From: Ditylenchus dipsaci
Lineage: Eukaryota; Nematoda; Chromadorea; Rhabditida; Anguinidae
DNA length: 64,000 nucleotides
Assembly: GCA_004194705.1 (NCBI GenBank)
Contig: SADC01000498.1
Coordinates: 29,653-93,652 of the forward strand
Direction of reading: 5' to 3'
Part shown: positions 51,505-62,632 of the stretch, piece after piece
How the letters are laid out: each line of letters starts with the position of its first letter
Numbering within the stretch: position 1 is the first letter of the stretch
Notes under the pieces: generated by a model
Told to the model about the DNA's origin: nothing
Databases searched by the model: none
Seen by the model: only the letters and a program-made list of their open reading frames with translations
Translations under genes and position numbers: made by a program

Positions 51505-51672
51505 GCCCCCTGCGAAGCCCCTGCGACCCCGAAAGAGAAGCAGGGGGCTTAGTTGGTTAGATATGCGCGCACTTACTGACCTTAAACATAATTCCAAGCA
51601 AGACTTTTGATCAAAAAGTGCGTAAAGAGTGATTTTGCAAAGCTCCAGTCAGAAAAATAGTAGAATACCACA
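51505..51672. mobile_element. Partial family-B copy
   Basis: GCAGGGGGCTTAGTTGGTTA, ATATGCGCGCACTTAC, CATAATTCCAAGCAAGAC and CAAAGCTCCAGTCAG are in family-B order. Confidence 0.6.
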
Positions 51673-52032
51673 CACCGTATTTCCTCTAATAAGGCGGCCT
51701 GCTCTAAAAGGCGGCCCGCTCTAATAAGGCGGCCCCTAAAAATTTATTCATATTCAAAATTGTTTTAAATGCGCCGAATCTTAATTTTTATACTTTTGAT
51801 TAGAATTGGTCACATCCTAGTCTATGATTGTTTATCATTCATTGTTATGATTGTTGTTATTACCTCTTAGTTAAAAATTTGTTTTTAGAGAATTTAAATA
51901 AATTTTGATGAAAGGATGTTTGAAATATAAGGCGGCCTGCTCCAATAAAGCAGCCCGCTCTAATAAGGCTGCCTGCTGGAGGGAGGTTGAAAAATAAGGC
52001 GGCCGGCCGCCTTACTAGAGGAAATACGGTAA
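51673..52032. mobile_element. MITE family A, word AAGGCGGCC, long copy
   Basis: CACCGTATTTCCTCTAATAA at the left and CTAGAGGAAATACGGTAACC at the right. CTAATAAGGCGGCC-like words occur three times at the left and again near 51930-51970 and at the right end. Confidence 0.85.
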
Positions 52033-52669
52033 CCACCACATTTCGACTAACCACGTACCCTTACGGCCTAAGTTATAAAAGTTAAGTTATGGCTAAAACC
52101 TTGGTCCCTTAACGTGAAAAGTCGAAATTTCGGCAATTTTTTTTTTTAAAATGCTCGGTCGGGCCCTAAAAACACCTTTTCGGCACGTTTCAGAAGCTAA
52201 AACGTCGAAAATTTTTTTTAGGAGTTTTTGAGCTAGGTGATATGGTGTACTCCTGCCATTCAATGTCTTAAAAAATCTGTTTGCGCTATTTTTCAGAGCA
52301 TGAAAAAATAGTGGACAAGGCTTTTTTTAATTCTGTGCTAAAATTTCCGAGAAATGGTGATGAAAAGTAACTCAAAAATTACGCGGTTGACTAAATACGA
52401 GTAGCGTCACAAAATGTCATCGTAAATTCCAGCTGCGACTTTTGCAATGAGCCATAAGTATGTTACGTCTGTGGTGGTGGGCAAAGATCAGATCAGTTCA
52501 GATCAGATCATATCGGCATAATATATTTTTTTTCAAAATCAAAACTGAATGGTGCCTTGGGACTACTCATCTGAAACAAAACCAGACTATTAACTTTGAT
52601 GGATTTTCTCTCTTTGGAGCCGATAAAACATTTGCTTTACGAGGCTACAAAAAAATTACAGTTCAACAG
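52033..52669. other. Intergenic stretch, nothing recognised
   Basis: A short GATCAGATCAGTTCAGATCAG repeat lies at about 52487. No supported exon. Confidence 0.4.
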
Positions 52670-52790
52670 TACGGTATATTCTCTATTAAAAGGCCCGGGC
52701 CTTCTATTTTTCAACCCTAAAAAAGTCGGAAAAAATTTGAATCGATTTTGAGATTTTTGCGTGTTCAAACAAAATTTTAAAAGTGGAATC
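52670..52790. mobile_element. Left end of a family-A MITE, interrupted
   Basis: TACGGTATATTCTCTATTAA followed by GGCCCGGGCC, then the usual TTTTTCAACCC and AAAAATTTGAATCG segments, ending at the hAT-like insertion at 52796. No right end was found. Confidence 0.5.
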
Positions 52791-52795
52791 AGGAG

Positions 52796-52997
52796 CAGGG
52801 TGCGCAGATGAAAAAATGCAAAATCAGGATTTTGAACAAAAAATCTCCAAAAATCAGGATTTCGAGCAAAAAAATCTCCGAAAATCATGATTGCGAACAA
52901 AAAAATCAAGAAATTCCTGATTTTCGGCGATCAAAAATCAGGATTTGATTCGAAAAATCAGGGAATTCCTGATAAATCAGGACATCTGCGCACCCTG
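52796..52997. mobile_element. hAT-like MITE filled with AAAATCAGGATTT repeats
   Basis: CAGGGTGCGCAGATG at the left and CATCTGCGCACCCTG at the right are perfect inverted ends, with the 8-bp duplication ATCAGGAG (52788-52795, 52998-53005). The interior is tandem AAAATCAGGATTTCGAGC-like units. Confidence 0.9.
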
Positions 52998-53005
52998 ATC
53001 AGGAG

Positions 53006-53880
53006 AGCTCGTGCTAAAGAGAGCTCGTGTTCAAGAAGGGTCGAGCATCCATGATTCACCACTCAGTCCATTGAGCCCAGCATCAAACAGGAAGAGCATA
53101 ACGTATCGAACATGATGTTCATTTTTCTGAAAAACAGCAAAAAAAAGTTTAAATAAAAAAACCAGAACGCCAGAAACACAAAAGGAGATTTGTTCTATCA
53201 CACAGCTTTTCATACACTCGCTTCCGATACCTTTAGAACTATCCATAGACTAGATAATAGAGCAAAAAGTAAAAAGATTAAGCCAATTTTACTGTGCAGT
53301 CTTCTTATGACTGCTTCTAGATCAGTAAGAATAAAAAAGTTTTCTATCGAGCCAAACAACATTGTAGACTATAAATTTATAATTTTCTATATATAATTTT
53401 TCTATATCTATAATTTTTCAGCGATTCAGAGAGCATTTTTCAGTAATAAGAAGGTAAAATTGAATATTACCATTATTTTGATGGCCTTCAACTTTTCAGT
53501 TAGTTATATGTAAATATTAAAGCCGGGCACCGTTTCGGGGCCACGGCTCGGGCCCCGGATTAATTTCAAGGCCCCGAACTTAATATTTTTATAACCATTT
53601 ATTATATTTATTTTTATAATTTTGAAATAAAATCGGGGCTCGAATAAGCGCACTTTGAATAAGTCAATTCAGTCTAAGTTATTTGGTTTGATATTCAAAG
53701 TTTTTTTTAATTGAAGTTTTTTGACTTTTTGTATTTTTGTAAGTGTTTTTTTTCAACTTTCGACTTTAATTAAACAAATTTTTCGTGTAATTTATCATTT
53801 CATACTTTCGTTTTTGTGATGAATAAATTTTGAGTGTAAAATGTATGCTGATTTGCAATACAATCTTTGATACATCCCGT
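53006..53880. other. Intergenic stretch, nothing firm
   Basis: A frame at about 53233-53390 (RTIHRLDNRAKSKKIKPILL) follows a TTTAG acceptor and might be an exon, but nothing else supports it. A GGGGCCACGGCTCGGGCCCC island lies at about 53539. Confidence 0.3.
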
Positions 53881-53887
53881 ATTCGGA

Positions 53888-54653
53888 TACCGTATTTCCG
53901 CCGCTACTTGGATATAACCACCCCCCCCCCCCCAAATCAACTTTTTTTAAATCTTTCCAAACACTATATCGACCTGAAATGGCCTCAGAAGCTGAAAAAA
54001 GACATTATTCTTGAGTTCTGGTCAATAAAAAATCTAGTTTTGGACCACCAAAAATTACCCATTTTGACCATTTTTGAAGTGATTTAAAGCAGTATTAGGC
54101 TGGAAATGGACCAAAAATGGGCCAATTTAGTTTAAAAAGGAAGATGCTGAACATAGTTTTGAATACTGGGCCTACCGCATAAAGAAACTCTGGTATGCAT
54201 ACATTTTTATGCATCCAGAGATAAAACCAAGCCTCCTGCGCCCACAAATGGTCGCAGGGGCTTGGTTGGTTACCTTAGACATGATTCCGAGCAAGACTCT
54301 TGAACAAAAATGCATTGATAGACTATTTTTGCCCAGCTCCAGTGACCAAAACATGATAAAACAGGTAAAAAGTCAAAATTTAAAAGTGTCCAAAACTCAA
54401 TTTTTTATTGACCAGAACTTAAAAATAATGTCTTTTTTGAATTCCTGAGGCGATTTTGAGTCGATATAGGGTGTTTTAAAACACTTTAAAAAAAGTTGAT
54501 TCGGGGGGGGGGGGGTGGTATATGCAAGTAGCGTCGTATTTTCTCTATTAATTCTCTACGGAGAGTTATTTTCTTATCCTCTCTGGAAATTAGGGAATTC
54601 TTAGAGGGTGAGGAGTTATCGCATGGTCGAGAGTTAATAAAGTGAACACGGTA
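53888..54653. mobile_element. Family-A MITE split by a family-B element
   Basis: ATACCGTATTTC (to 53898) and TATTTTCTCTATTAATTC (from 54537) are the two halves of a family-A left end; the right end GAGTTAATAAAGTGAACACGG is at about 54630-54653. The inserted element occupies 53899-54536. Confidence 0.75.
53899..54536. mobile_element. Family B element, nested in a family-A MITE
   Basis: CGCCGCTACTTGGATATAAC at the left, TATATGCAAGTAGCGTCG at the right, flanked by TATTTC and TATTTT. It contains poly-C and poly-G tracts and a TATATCGACCTGAAATGGCC block. The centre is shortened. Confidence 0.8.
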
Positions 54654-56588
54654 AGCACCTCAAAGCCCAAAACATAGGCAATTGATACCGAACTTGAAAA
54701 ACGACAAGAAACGACAAAATTGATACAGAAGTCTCTGGTATGATTATGCCGTTTTCGCCGTACTGAAAATCAATTCTTATTCAAAAAATTTTGCCGTTTG
54801 TTGTCGTTTTTGCGTTTCACGCTTTTAGGAGACAGACACAGTCATTTTCAACAAAAAAAAAGTTAAAAAATCTCGCAATTTCATCTTGCATTTTTATTTT
54901 ACAGACCCCATCCTACACACAATTTCGGGTCAGAAAAATAGTTTGTATTTTACTTAACAAAAAAAACTATTTTCAGCCCAGTTAAGTAGATATCTACCTG
55001 GTCAGGTAGAGCCTACCCCAATTTTAGGGCTGTAGTGGGTAAAATGAACATTTTCATGATAAATAACCTAATTTTGTATTCGATTTTGGTTTTGAATGAA
55101 GTATTTGTTTTTAAATTCAACTACGTATTGACTTTTTCGGTCATGCAGCTGGATACCCACCTGGTCAAGTGGTACATACATACCCAGGTTTGAGGGTTAG
55201 GGTGTGTCAAATTGCAGTCTTAGTACTTTCAAAACACAACTTATAACGCGATTCACGTAAGAAAAGTGGTTTATTCATAGTTTTAACTTAAATTTTATTC
55301 ACAGGCTATCCAGCGGGATGTTCACCTGATCAGAAGTTACCCCAAAAGCTTTTTCGGGGTTTGAGTTTTTTTAGGGTACCTGCTCAGACACTTGGCTTAC
55401 CAATCCAACTACCTGGCATACTCACTCATTCTCCGGCATACCTAGCCAGCCACCTAGCATAGCGATTCATCTACCTGGCATACCTACCGTGTCGCCAGGC
55501 ATATCATATCAGTAAAAAAGACTGCTTATGAAGGATCCAAGAAAAAAATGAAGAGGGGTCCAAGGCAAAAATAAATATGAAAAAAGTCACTGAAACGACC
55601 TTCTCCCTTTTTTAATTAAAAATGACCGGCTTTGAAAAAGAGCAACAAAACACTGGCCAAATACCACCCTGAAAAAACAGATGGAAAAAACAAATATTTT
55701 ATCATTACAATGCATTAATTAAAAACTAATGTCTGCTAGTAATAAAAATCGGTCATGATGAAATTAGGTGTTTTGCTTTTGAAAACTCTTATTCATAAAA
55801 CTTTAACGTAAACACATTTTTGCTGCTTCACTTTCAAAATTTTCAATTTGACAAAGTGATCATGATAAATTTTAATCATATTGCTGATGTATTTCGAAAA
55901 AAACTTTTAGTCATTAGAAGTGCATGAAATGCAGATTTATTATTGTGAAATTTCTTTGTTCCAATTTAGTTTTTAATTTTTGATCAACAATGAAAATAAG
56001 ATAACAAAATTGGACAACTTAATTTTTTTTATGTTTAAGGAATATTAGAATTAATTAAAATTGAAGTCGTAGTTTATCTCTTTTTATATAATAACGTATT
56101 TCCTCTAGTAACACACCCGAATGAGTTATTTTTTAGATCCCTGAAAATCGTAAAAATTTAAGCTCGATCTTTTTTAAAAAAGGCGCATTTTGAATGCAGA
56201 GAATAAAAACATAATAATTGAAGAGAAGGACACGAGGACGAAAAAACACTCGATGCTGACACTAGAGTTGTGGAATTCTTCGAAAAAAATAAAAGTCGGA
56301 GTAGTCGGAGTAAATCCGCTGTAAGTATATAAGCATAAGCCAGTATATAAAAGTTATGTAGAATTTGTGTGAGATAGCAAATTCAAATGGCTATAACTTG
56401 TTGCCCTGCACCCTCGAACCAAAATCGAGCCAAAGCAAACTTGTTAAGTTTTTAATGTCTAATCAGAATCTGCAAGAAGAATCAGGTCGGGAGTTCATAA
56501 AAATGGAGGAATTGACATTTTTCACGAAAAACACAAATTTCACATAATTTTTCTTCTGCCAGGAAAACAATGTTTTCGGATTTCCGGT
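54654..56588. other. Intergenic; CCTGG-rich repeat-like zone at 54985-55505
   Basis: CTACCTGGTCAGGTAG at 54993 and repeated CTACCTGGCATAC / CCGGCATACCTAGCC units at 55410-55505 suggest a degenerate element whose limits I cannot define. A family-A-like end (CGTATTTCCTCTAGTAA) is at 56095. The 60-codon frame at 56365 has no support. Confidence 0.35.
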
Positions 56589-56589
56589 A

Positions 56590-56773
56590 CAGTCAACTCT
56601 CGATTTAACGAACCCTCCATTTAACAAAACTCTTGATTTAACGAACTTTTTTAACGTTTATTTTTCCAGCGATTAAATAGAAAGACTAAAATTAACTCTT
56701 GATTTAACGAAACTCTGGGTTTAACGAATATTTTTGCCGGTACCCAGGGGTTCGTTAAATCAAGAGTTGACTG
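56590..56773. mobile_element. Pogo-like MITE, CAGTCAACTCTCGATTTAACG termini
   Basis: CAGTCAACTCTCGATTTAAC at the left and GTTAAATCAAGAGTTGACTG at the right, with TA on both flanks. GATTTAACGAAC words recur inside. Confidence 0.85.
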
Positions 56774-56854
56774 TAAAGTGAAATGTGGTTACGATAAGTT
56801 TGACAAATCATGCTTGAGAGTACGATTCTCGCGAGGACTAGGACGTAATTAACT

Positions 56855-58003
56855 ACCGTAAAACCTCTACTAATTACGCCGGCCGGATTATTTTTCAACT
56901 ACTTTCCAGGGGGCCGGATTAATAGAGGGTGCCGGATTATTAGAGGTGGTCGGATTATTTTTCGACCTTTTGAAAAGTTGTATGACTTTTTAGGGGACCG
57001 GGGGGGGGGGGGGGTGGTGTATTGTTAAATTAACCTTTTTTCTGTTCTTATAATTGTTCTTTTTTTATTTTTTTGAATTTTTTTTTTAATTTTAGGATAG
57101 TTTTAAGTCAACTAGGACATTCTTGATTTGTATTTTCAGAAAAATGTCTACACGGTGTGTCAGAAAAAAACGCGGACAGTTTCAAATTTTTGTCAAAAGC
57201 TCATGCGCACCGTCTGAAATAAAATTGTTTTGGTGTAAGCTATGTAAACAAATTTATCATCACAATTTTTATTTAGACTTTTGTTGTAATTTTTAATTTC
57301 TTTCTGCACGAGCTTGTAGCCCTCAATCTCAGCTTTTTTACGAAATATAAAGCGGTCATTTCTAAAATTTGAAAAAGAGAAGTTTAAAAAAAATAGCAGT
57401 TTATTCCTTTTTAAACCTTAAATTTTCTATTTTTTCAAACTCCTTAGTTTTCTCATTGCAGACTTGACTTAGAACAATTTGAGAGCCGTTAGAAAGCTGC
57501 GATCCATGAATACAAGCTGGTGAAATAGGAAACGGAAAAATACAATAAAAGTTCAAATAAAAATTTTAATATAAAATTTGTTTAATAAATTTGGACTTTT
57601 GACATTGCACTTCAGTTACTACCCTAAAAGTTCAAAAATGAAGGAAACGTGATGAGATTAGCGATCAAATAATGGTCAATTAGCCCCCAAAAGTCATGGT
57701 TCCTTTAACACCAAATACACCCATAAAACTTTTTAAACCTCAGTTTGATTATAAAAAATTTGAATTTTGAATAGGGTATACTTTATTGACACTAAAAAAT
57801 ACAAGATAATTGTACTGTCAAAAATTTCACCTTACTTAGTAATTTCTGTACCATTCCAAAAATTAATGAAAACCACTTTTGAAGCTCTTGGAAAGGGGGC
57901 GGATTATTAGAGGGGGCCGGATTATTTTTCAACCCCCTTCCAGGGGCCGATTATTAGAGGGCCGGATAATTAGAGGGGGCCTGATTAATAGAGGTTTTAC
58001 GGT
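56855..58003. mobile_element. Long relative of family A (ACCGTAAAACCTCTACTAATTA ends), about 1.15 kb
   Basis: ACCGTAAAACCTCTACTAAT at the left, ATTAATAGAGGTTTTACGGT at the right, TA-flanked. GGCCGGATTA(TT) words occur several times in both subterminal regions, with a long poly-G run near 57000. The core of about 900 bp is AT-rich, and I find no transposase frame in it. Confidence 0.8.
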
Positions 58004-58269
58004 AATCATGTTTACAGTCAAAATTCCCCCCTTTAAAGTACCTTTTTTATATTTATAATTTTTGAGATAAAGATTTTTATAATTTTTGGTAAAATCGGCT
58101 GTTGGCTACCTACCCTATTTTCATAAATAATATTTTCATAAATAATGATATTCATTTCAAAAAAAACGACAATTGCTTAAATCAACACCCTTGCAAATTA
58201 CAGCCGAATCAAAAGATGAACCATACAAATAGCAAAAAAGAAGCTGAAGCAATAACAGTGTGTTATTAC

Positions 58270-58595
58270 AGATCTGGCTAGAGAATAAAGTCCGCCTAGA
58301 AAATGGTCTGACACCGTATAAAAGGACGAGTTATTAGCATTAGTTTCAATTCCGGTTTTTATAACTACCAGTTTTTGAAAACTTGGTCTGGTGGCAAACG
58401 CAGCAAGTATATTTTCATCTATCCAATTGCCCATCCCAGCTGCTTAATCAAAACCTATTGCTAGAGTTTTTTTGTAGTTGGCCAGTTTTCACTAGCTGAA
58501 TTTGGCAGATCATACCCCTCTTGTATCTCCAGTTTACCAGTTTTTCAGCATATTCTTTCGCGATTGTTAAATCGGAGCCGTTTTCTTGGCTTGAT
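58270..58595 (-). CDS. Partial gene of unknown function, internal exon
   Basis: Minus strand, ending at a GTAATAAC donor at 58269. It reads DLTIAKEYAEKLVNWRYKRG, ICQIQLVKTGQLQKNSSNRF, then, after two homopolymer bases are restored near 58440-58455, MGNWIDENILAAFATRPSFQ and SDHFLGGLYSLARS. Composition and residue pattern look like true protein. The upstream edge lies at the family-A-like MITE at 58603. I do not recognise the family. Confidence 0.4.
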
Positions 58596-58602
58596 TTGTG
58601 GC

Positions 58603-58843
58603 ATACCGTGAATAATCTAATAGAGCCCCTGGGGCTATGTTTTTCGATCCCCCAAAAATCAGTAAAAATTTGAAGACAATCTCAAGAATTGCGGGTGCTC
58701 AAGCAAAATTAAAAAAAACAGAATCAATCAAGCTCTTGGGGTGAAGAAACTACAATAAAAATTTTCTCAAAATACTGTCTCTGCTTTGAGATACAAACCT
58801 TTAAAGTCGAAAAGGGTGCTCTATTGAAATATTTACGGTATAT
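58603..58843. mobile_element. Family-A-like MITE, word CTAATAGAGCCCC
   Basis: TACCGTGAATAATCTAATAG at the left and a GCTCTATTGAAATATTTACGGTA-like right end, with a CCCCTGGGG palindrome just inside the left end. Confidence 0.65.
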
Positions 58844-59184
58844 TTGTTATTTTTTGTTGAAATAAATTAAGTGCAAAAATTATTATTAGTTCCGGACCGA
58901 AAAGTCGGCCATAATTTGGGTTACAATTCACAGTTAACAAAACAATTTTTGGTTCTTAGAACTGAACATAGAAAGTATGGTCTTGTATTTAACAAGAAAC
59001 TGAAATTAGACTGGAAAATCAGAGCAATAACTAAATGTTAGCAAAATTCAGTATATATTTTAAAAATCGTCAAATCAATTTCGTAAGAACTTTCGCATCG
59101 AAAAACGAATCTAAAAATCAGTGATTTGCTAATAAAATCAGCAACGATGAGAACCCTGTCCTACTCTGTTATTTTTTGTTAAAG
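58844..59184. other. Intergenic stretch, nothing recognised
   Basis: AT-rich, with no exon or repeat supported. Confidence 0.4.
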
Positions 59185-59940
59185 AGGAGGAGGTAGACTT
59201 TTACGGCTACTTTTGTAGATCGACTACCTCTTCACATCGTATAGCCTTTTTTTCATATATTCTATTCTCTTATCTCAGATGTTTTCACACTATTTTGTAG
59301 CTGAGATTTTTCTCTATGGACAAATGGTCAAACACCTTAATCAAAAAAATTGTGAAAATCAAACCAACCATCAAAAATTTCAAAAAAAATCCAAGCTTTC
59401 GGGAAATTTTCGGAGCTTTTTGAGAACTTTTTTTTTTTCGCAAATTCGCAAGCACAGTCACATACAACGTTATACTCAAAATGTAGGCCAGCTTTCTGGC
59501 GTCATTTTGAGCATAGACTTGTTCATAACAATGTCCACTAGAGCATTTATGAAAATTAAAGTTCTGACACAATTCCGAAAAGTACCGTCACCCCGCTGAA
59601 TTGGACCACGGCAAATTTTACGAAAAAAAATTTTGTTTCCAAACTTCGATCTTATGTGTTTTTGTCGGGTGGATTCATGGTAATAATGACTGATGTAAAA
59701 AAATTTGGGTTAAAAATAAAAATCAAATTAACTTAAGGTAGCAAAATCCCAATTTCTAGTCAAAATCCCTCCCCTATTGTCTGTCCTCCTTTAAGGTGTT
59801 GGACCACTCAATTGATCGAAAAAAATCTTAGCTACAAGACCGTACAAGAAAATCTGAGAAAAGAGAACAGAACGTATGAAAAAAGATGTGTGAAGCGAAG
59901 TATTAGTCATGGTGAAAAGTAGTCGTGAAAGTCTCCCCGC
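59185..59940. mobile_element. Hairpin element (GTAGACTTTTACGGCTACTTTT ends)
   Basis: Left-arm blocks TTTTACGGCTACTTTT, ATTCTCTTATCTCAGAT and TTTTGTAGCTGAGATTTT recur inverted on the right (AAAAATCTTAGCTACAAGA, ATCTGAGAAAAGAGAACAGA, AAAAGTAGTCGTGAAAGTC). Arms are about 150 bp. The overlapping ORFs in the centre have no support. A half copy is at 27760-27990. Confidence 0.6.
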
Positions 59941-60080
59941 CCTTTTTTAAAAAAACCTTTCTAGCGGAATTTTTCATTTTACATAATCAGTTTCAGTTGC
60001 GGATAATTTGTGGTGAGAATCATCTCCAATCTTTTTTCGAACATTGTGCTGCTTGCAAATTGCACTTGGCTTACAAAAAT

Positions 60081-60322
60081 ATGGGAGCTGGACATTCAAA
60101 ACCTTTACTTGCCATCGGAACTGCTGCAGCATGTACTGCCTGCCACTGTTTGGCACCAGGAATTGCAATTGCTGTGGGCGCATGCTTTTGCATATGGGCC
60201 GGAAAAAAGCTTGGAACTACACATCCAAGAAATGTATGAAATGCGATAGTCGCAAGACATCATACTGCAAAGCTTCGCACAACAAGGTCTGTGTGGATTG
60301 TTGTGATTGCAATACTCACTGA
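60081..60322 (+). CDS. Myristoylation-type, hydrophobic, Cys-rich microprotein
   Basis: The start MGAGHSKP fits the N-myristoylation pattern (Gly2, Ser6). Residues 9-43 are hydrophobic with paired Cys (TAAACTACHCLAPG, VGACFCIWAG), suitable for membrane association or palmitoylation. After one base is restored in the six-A run at 60203-60208, the frame continues into a Cys/His-rich tail (CMKCDSRKTSYCKASHNKVC, VDCCDCNTH) that could bind metal. Total 80 residues. Without the correction two overlapping short frames appear, neither ending sensibly. I recognise no family; upstream exons are possible. Confidence 0.5.
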
Positions 60323-61394
60323 ACTGTACTTTATTAGGTAGGCTTGGCAGTTTTTGTTTTTTGGGATTTTGGGTTGGAATTTTTTAATTTTTTGCAATTA
60401 CCAGATAAAGGTTTTTAAAAACCTAGGAATCCCATTCGGGATTGGGATTTCAGAATTTCCAAATATTCAATGACTTTTAAACACGAAAACGGTGGACTGT
60501 GACTTTTATGCGTATCCACAACTTCTAATTTTGCATCGATCGATGTTTTTGCTTTTTACGAAGATATAAATAAAAACATGCAGAAATGAGCAATTTTGAA
60601 AAATTAAAATATGATTTTTTTGTCTCGAGCGGAATTCGAAAGCTCACCGTGACTTCAAATTAAAGAGCAAATTCACAAGAAAATCGACGATGGTGAACAC
60701 GAATGAGTGTCAGAATTTTTGCTTTGCCTAACAATTAAAAAGTTTGACGATAAAATAATTTTTTGAAGTATTTTATTTTTATTTTTGTAGTTGTTTCTCC
60801 ATTTTTTTCATGAAACTCTCTAATTCAAAACACTGCTCCGTGCAGTTTTCACGGGCTTTCACATGCTATATCTCGTTTCGTGAATAAAAAATTGTATAAA
60901 AAGTTTTCTCTTAGTTTTAAAAGAATTCAAATTTTCGAAAACGGTATTCTTCCTTCTTTTCAATTATTGGTCAATTTACTTCTAACAGCTCTTCGATACC
61001 ACATCTGACAACTGAGATACAGGGCTATTTAATTAGTTGGTTCAGATAGATAAGGTATAAATGTATTAGCAACATATGGAAATTTTGATCCCCCTACATC
61101 AGACCTCACGCCTGAGTGAAAACAGTTTTTTATAATAGCTCATTTGAGCATGTTTTGTTTACAGAGTGGCGCAACATGAATGCATGAATGAATAATTGCC
61201 ATAACTTTTTCAATTCAAGCTTCTTTGACGAGATATATTTGTGTAAGAAAGCTATATATAAAAAAATCGAATAACACTAATCATGCAACAAAATCTTTAT
61301 TTGAACAAACCCAAACTATAATTTCAATGATTTCATTCATTTTCTTAATTTATATTACTTTGACTAGTCAAACTTTCATTGTCAATTCAGCGCT
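60323..61394. other. Intergenic, with half of a family-N hairpin
   Basis: At 60615-60715 TCGAGCGGAATTCGAAA, CACAAGAAAATCGACGATGG and TGAACACGAATGAGTGTCAG match the right arm of family N. The remainder is AT-rich. Confidence 0.4.
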
Positions 61395-61710
61395 CTACAA
61401 ACATCTTAGTACCATGTTGTAGCGCGATTCTGAGGCTACGAAATCCCTTCATAGAATAGATTATGAAAATTTGAGTGTTGATATATGGCTTCTTGGAAAA
61501 AAAATTAGTCTCTTTATGACCGAAGAAATTACCGAAATACAAGTTATTCTTATTAATAAGGATTTGGGTCATTTTTGAAAGAAATAGTTTTTTCTTCTTC
61601 CAAAAGCCGTATTACAACACTCAAATTTTCATAAACTATTTTATATAATAATAAGGTAGCCTCTACAAACAAGTATTTGTAGAACGCAAAATAGTCAATT
61701 GAAATTTTGA
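61395..61710. repeat. Old, diverged copy of hairpin family C
   Basis: ACCATGTTGTAGCGC, AAAATTTGAGTGTTGATATATGG and, inverted, CCAAAAGCCGTATTACAACAC mirror the arms of 48021-48772 with many changes. Confidence 0.5.
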
Positions 61711-61767
61711 CTAGTTAAAGTGATGAAAAATTAGGAATACGAGGGAAATCATTGATATTTTGCTCTT

Positions 61768-61851
61768 CAGTCAACGCTCGATACAGTGTACACTCGATAT
61801 AATGTATATTTTTCCGATCCCTGCAAGCTACACTATATCGAGAGTGGACTG
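61768..61851. mobile_element. Short pogo-like MITE (CAGTCAACGCTCGATA ends)
   Basis: CAGTCAACGCTCGATACAGTG at the left and a TATATCGAGAGTGGACTG end at the right, followed by TA. At 84 bp it is little more than its two ends. Confidence 0.7.
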
Positions 61852-62370
61852 TATATAGTATGGGTTTGTTCAAATAAAGATTTTGTTTCATGTTTAGTAT
61901 CATTTAATATGTTATCTATTTAGCTTACTTATATAAAAAACTATCTTGTCAAAGAAGCTTAAGTCCAAAAATTTATGCGAATATTCATTCGTCATCTTTG
62001 TAAAATGCGAAAAAACAGATCGACGCAAAAGTTTAAACTTGCGTTAATACGTACAAAAGTCACAGATTCCTGTTTGTTCGATGGGAGTGTTTTTTCAAAT
62101 TTCTTTACTTTGAATTCGGAATAGATCAGCTTTGGTAACCCTAAAAGGAGACATTTGAAAAATAAATAAACAAATTTTCCGGTTTGAATATTATAGTACA
62201 GAGTGACAAAAGTTTTTTTTTGTTTTGTCATGACTCATGTGATTGCAACCTTTTTTATACAACTATATATTCGTTAGGAAGCCCTTGATTTACAATTTCG
62301 TTTAAGAAAAAGAGTAACTTTTTATTTCAAAAATGAGCGAAGTTGTGCCTCGTTTAACTCGTCGACGAAA
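61852..62370. other. Intergenic stretch, nothing recognised
   Basis: AT-rich; no supported exon or repeat. Confidence 0.4.
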
Positions 62371-62632
62371 TTGCATGATTTCAAGACTACCACATTGGGG
62401 ATTCAATGTTCGAGCATTTTCCGAATCGGTGGATTGATAGGGATCCTGCAACAATTAGATGGCGTCTAATGACTTGACCTGGATGGATTTTATCTGTTGG
62501 GGTTATGTTAAGAGCAGGTTTTACACGGATCAGCCTCAAGCAAATCTTCATGCTTTGGTGAAAAGATCATCGAAGAAATCGAGTCAATCGAGCAATTAAT
62601 GACATCCGCCGGCGCCTCGATTTCTGCATAGA
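62371..62632 (+). pseudogene. Tc1/mariner-class transposase fragment
   Basis: In one frame with breaks the plus strand reads FQDYHIGD, FPNRWIDR, LTWMDFICWGYVKSRFYTDQ and IIEEIESIEQ. These follow the order FQ.D, FP.RWIGR, DLTP.DFFLWGYVKSRVY and a Glu-rich helix in DD34D transposases. Several residues have decayed and frames shift at about 62470 and 62560. Most of the N-terminal part is missing. Confidence 0.65.
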
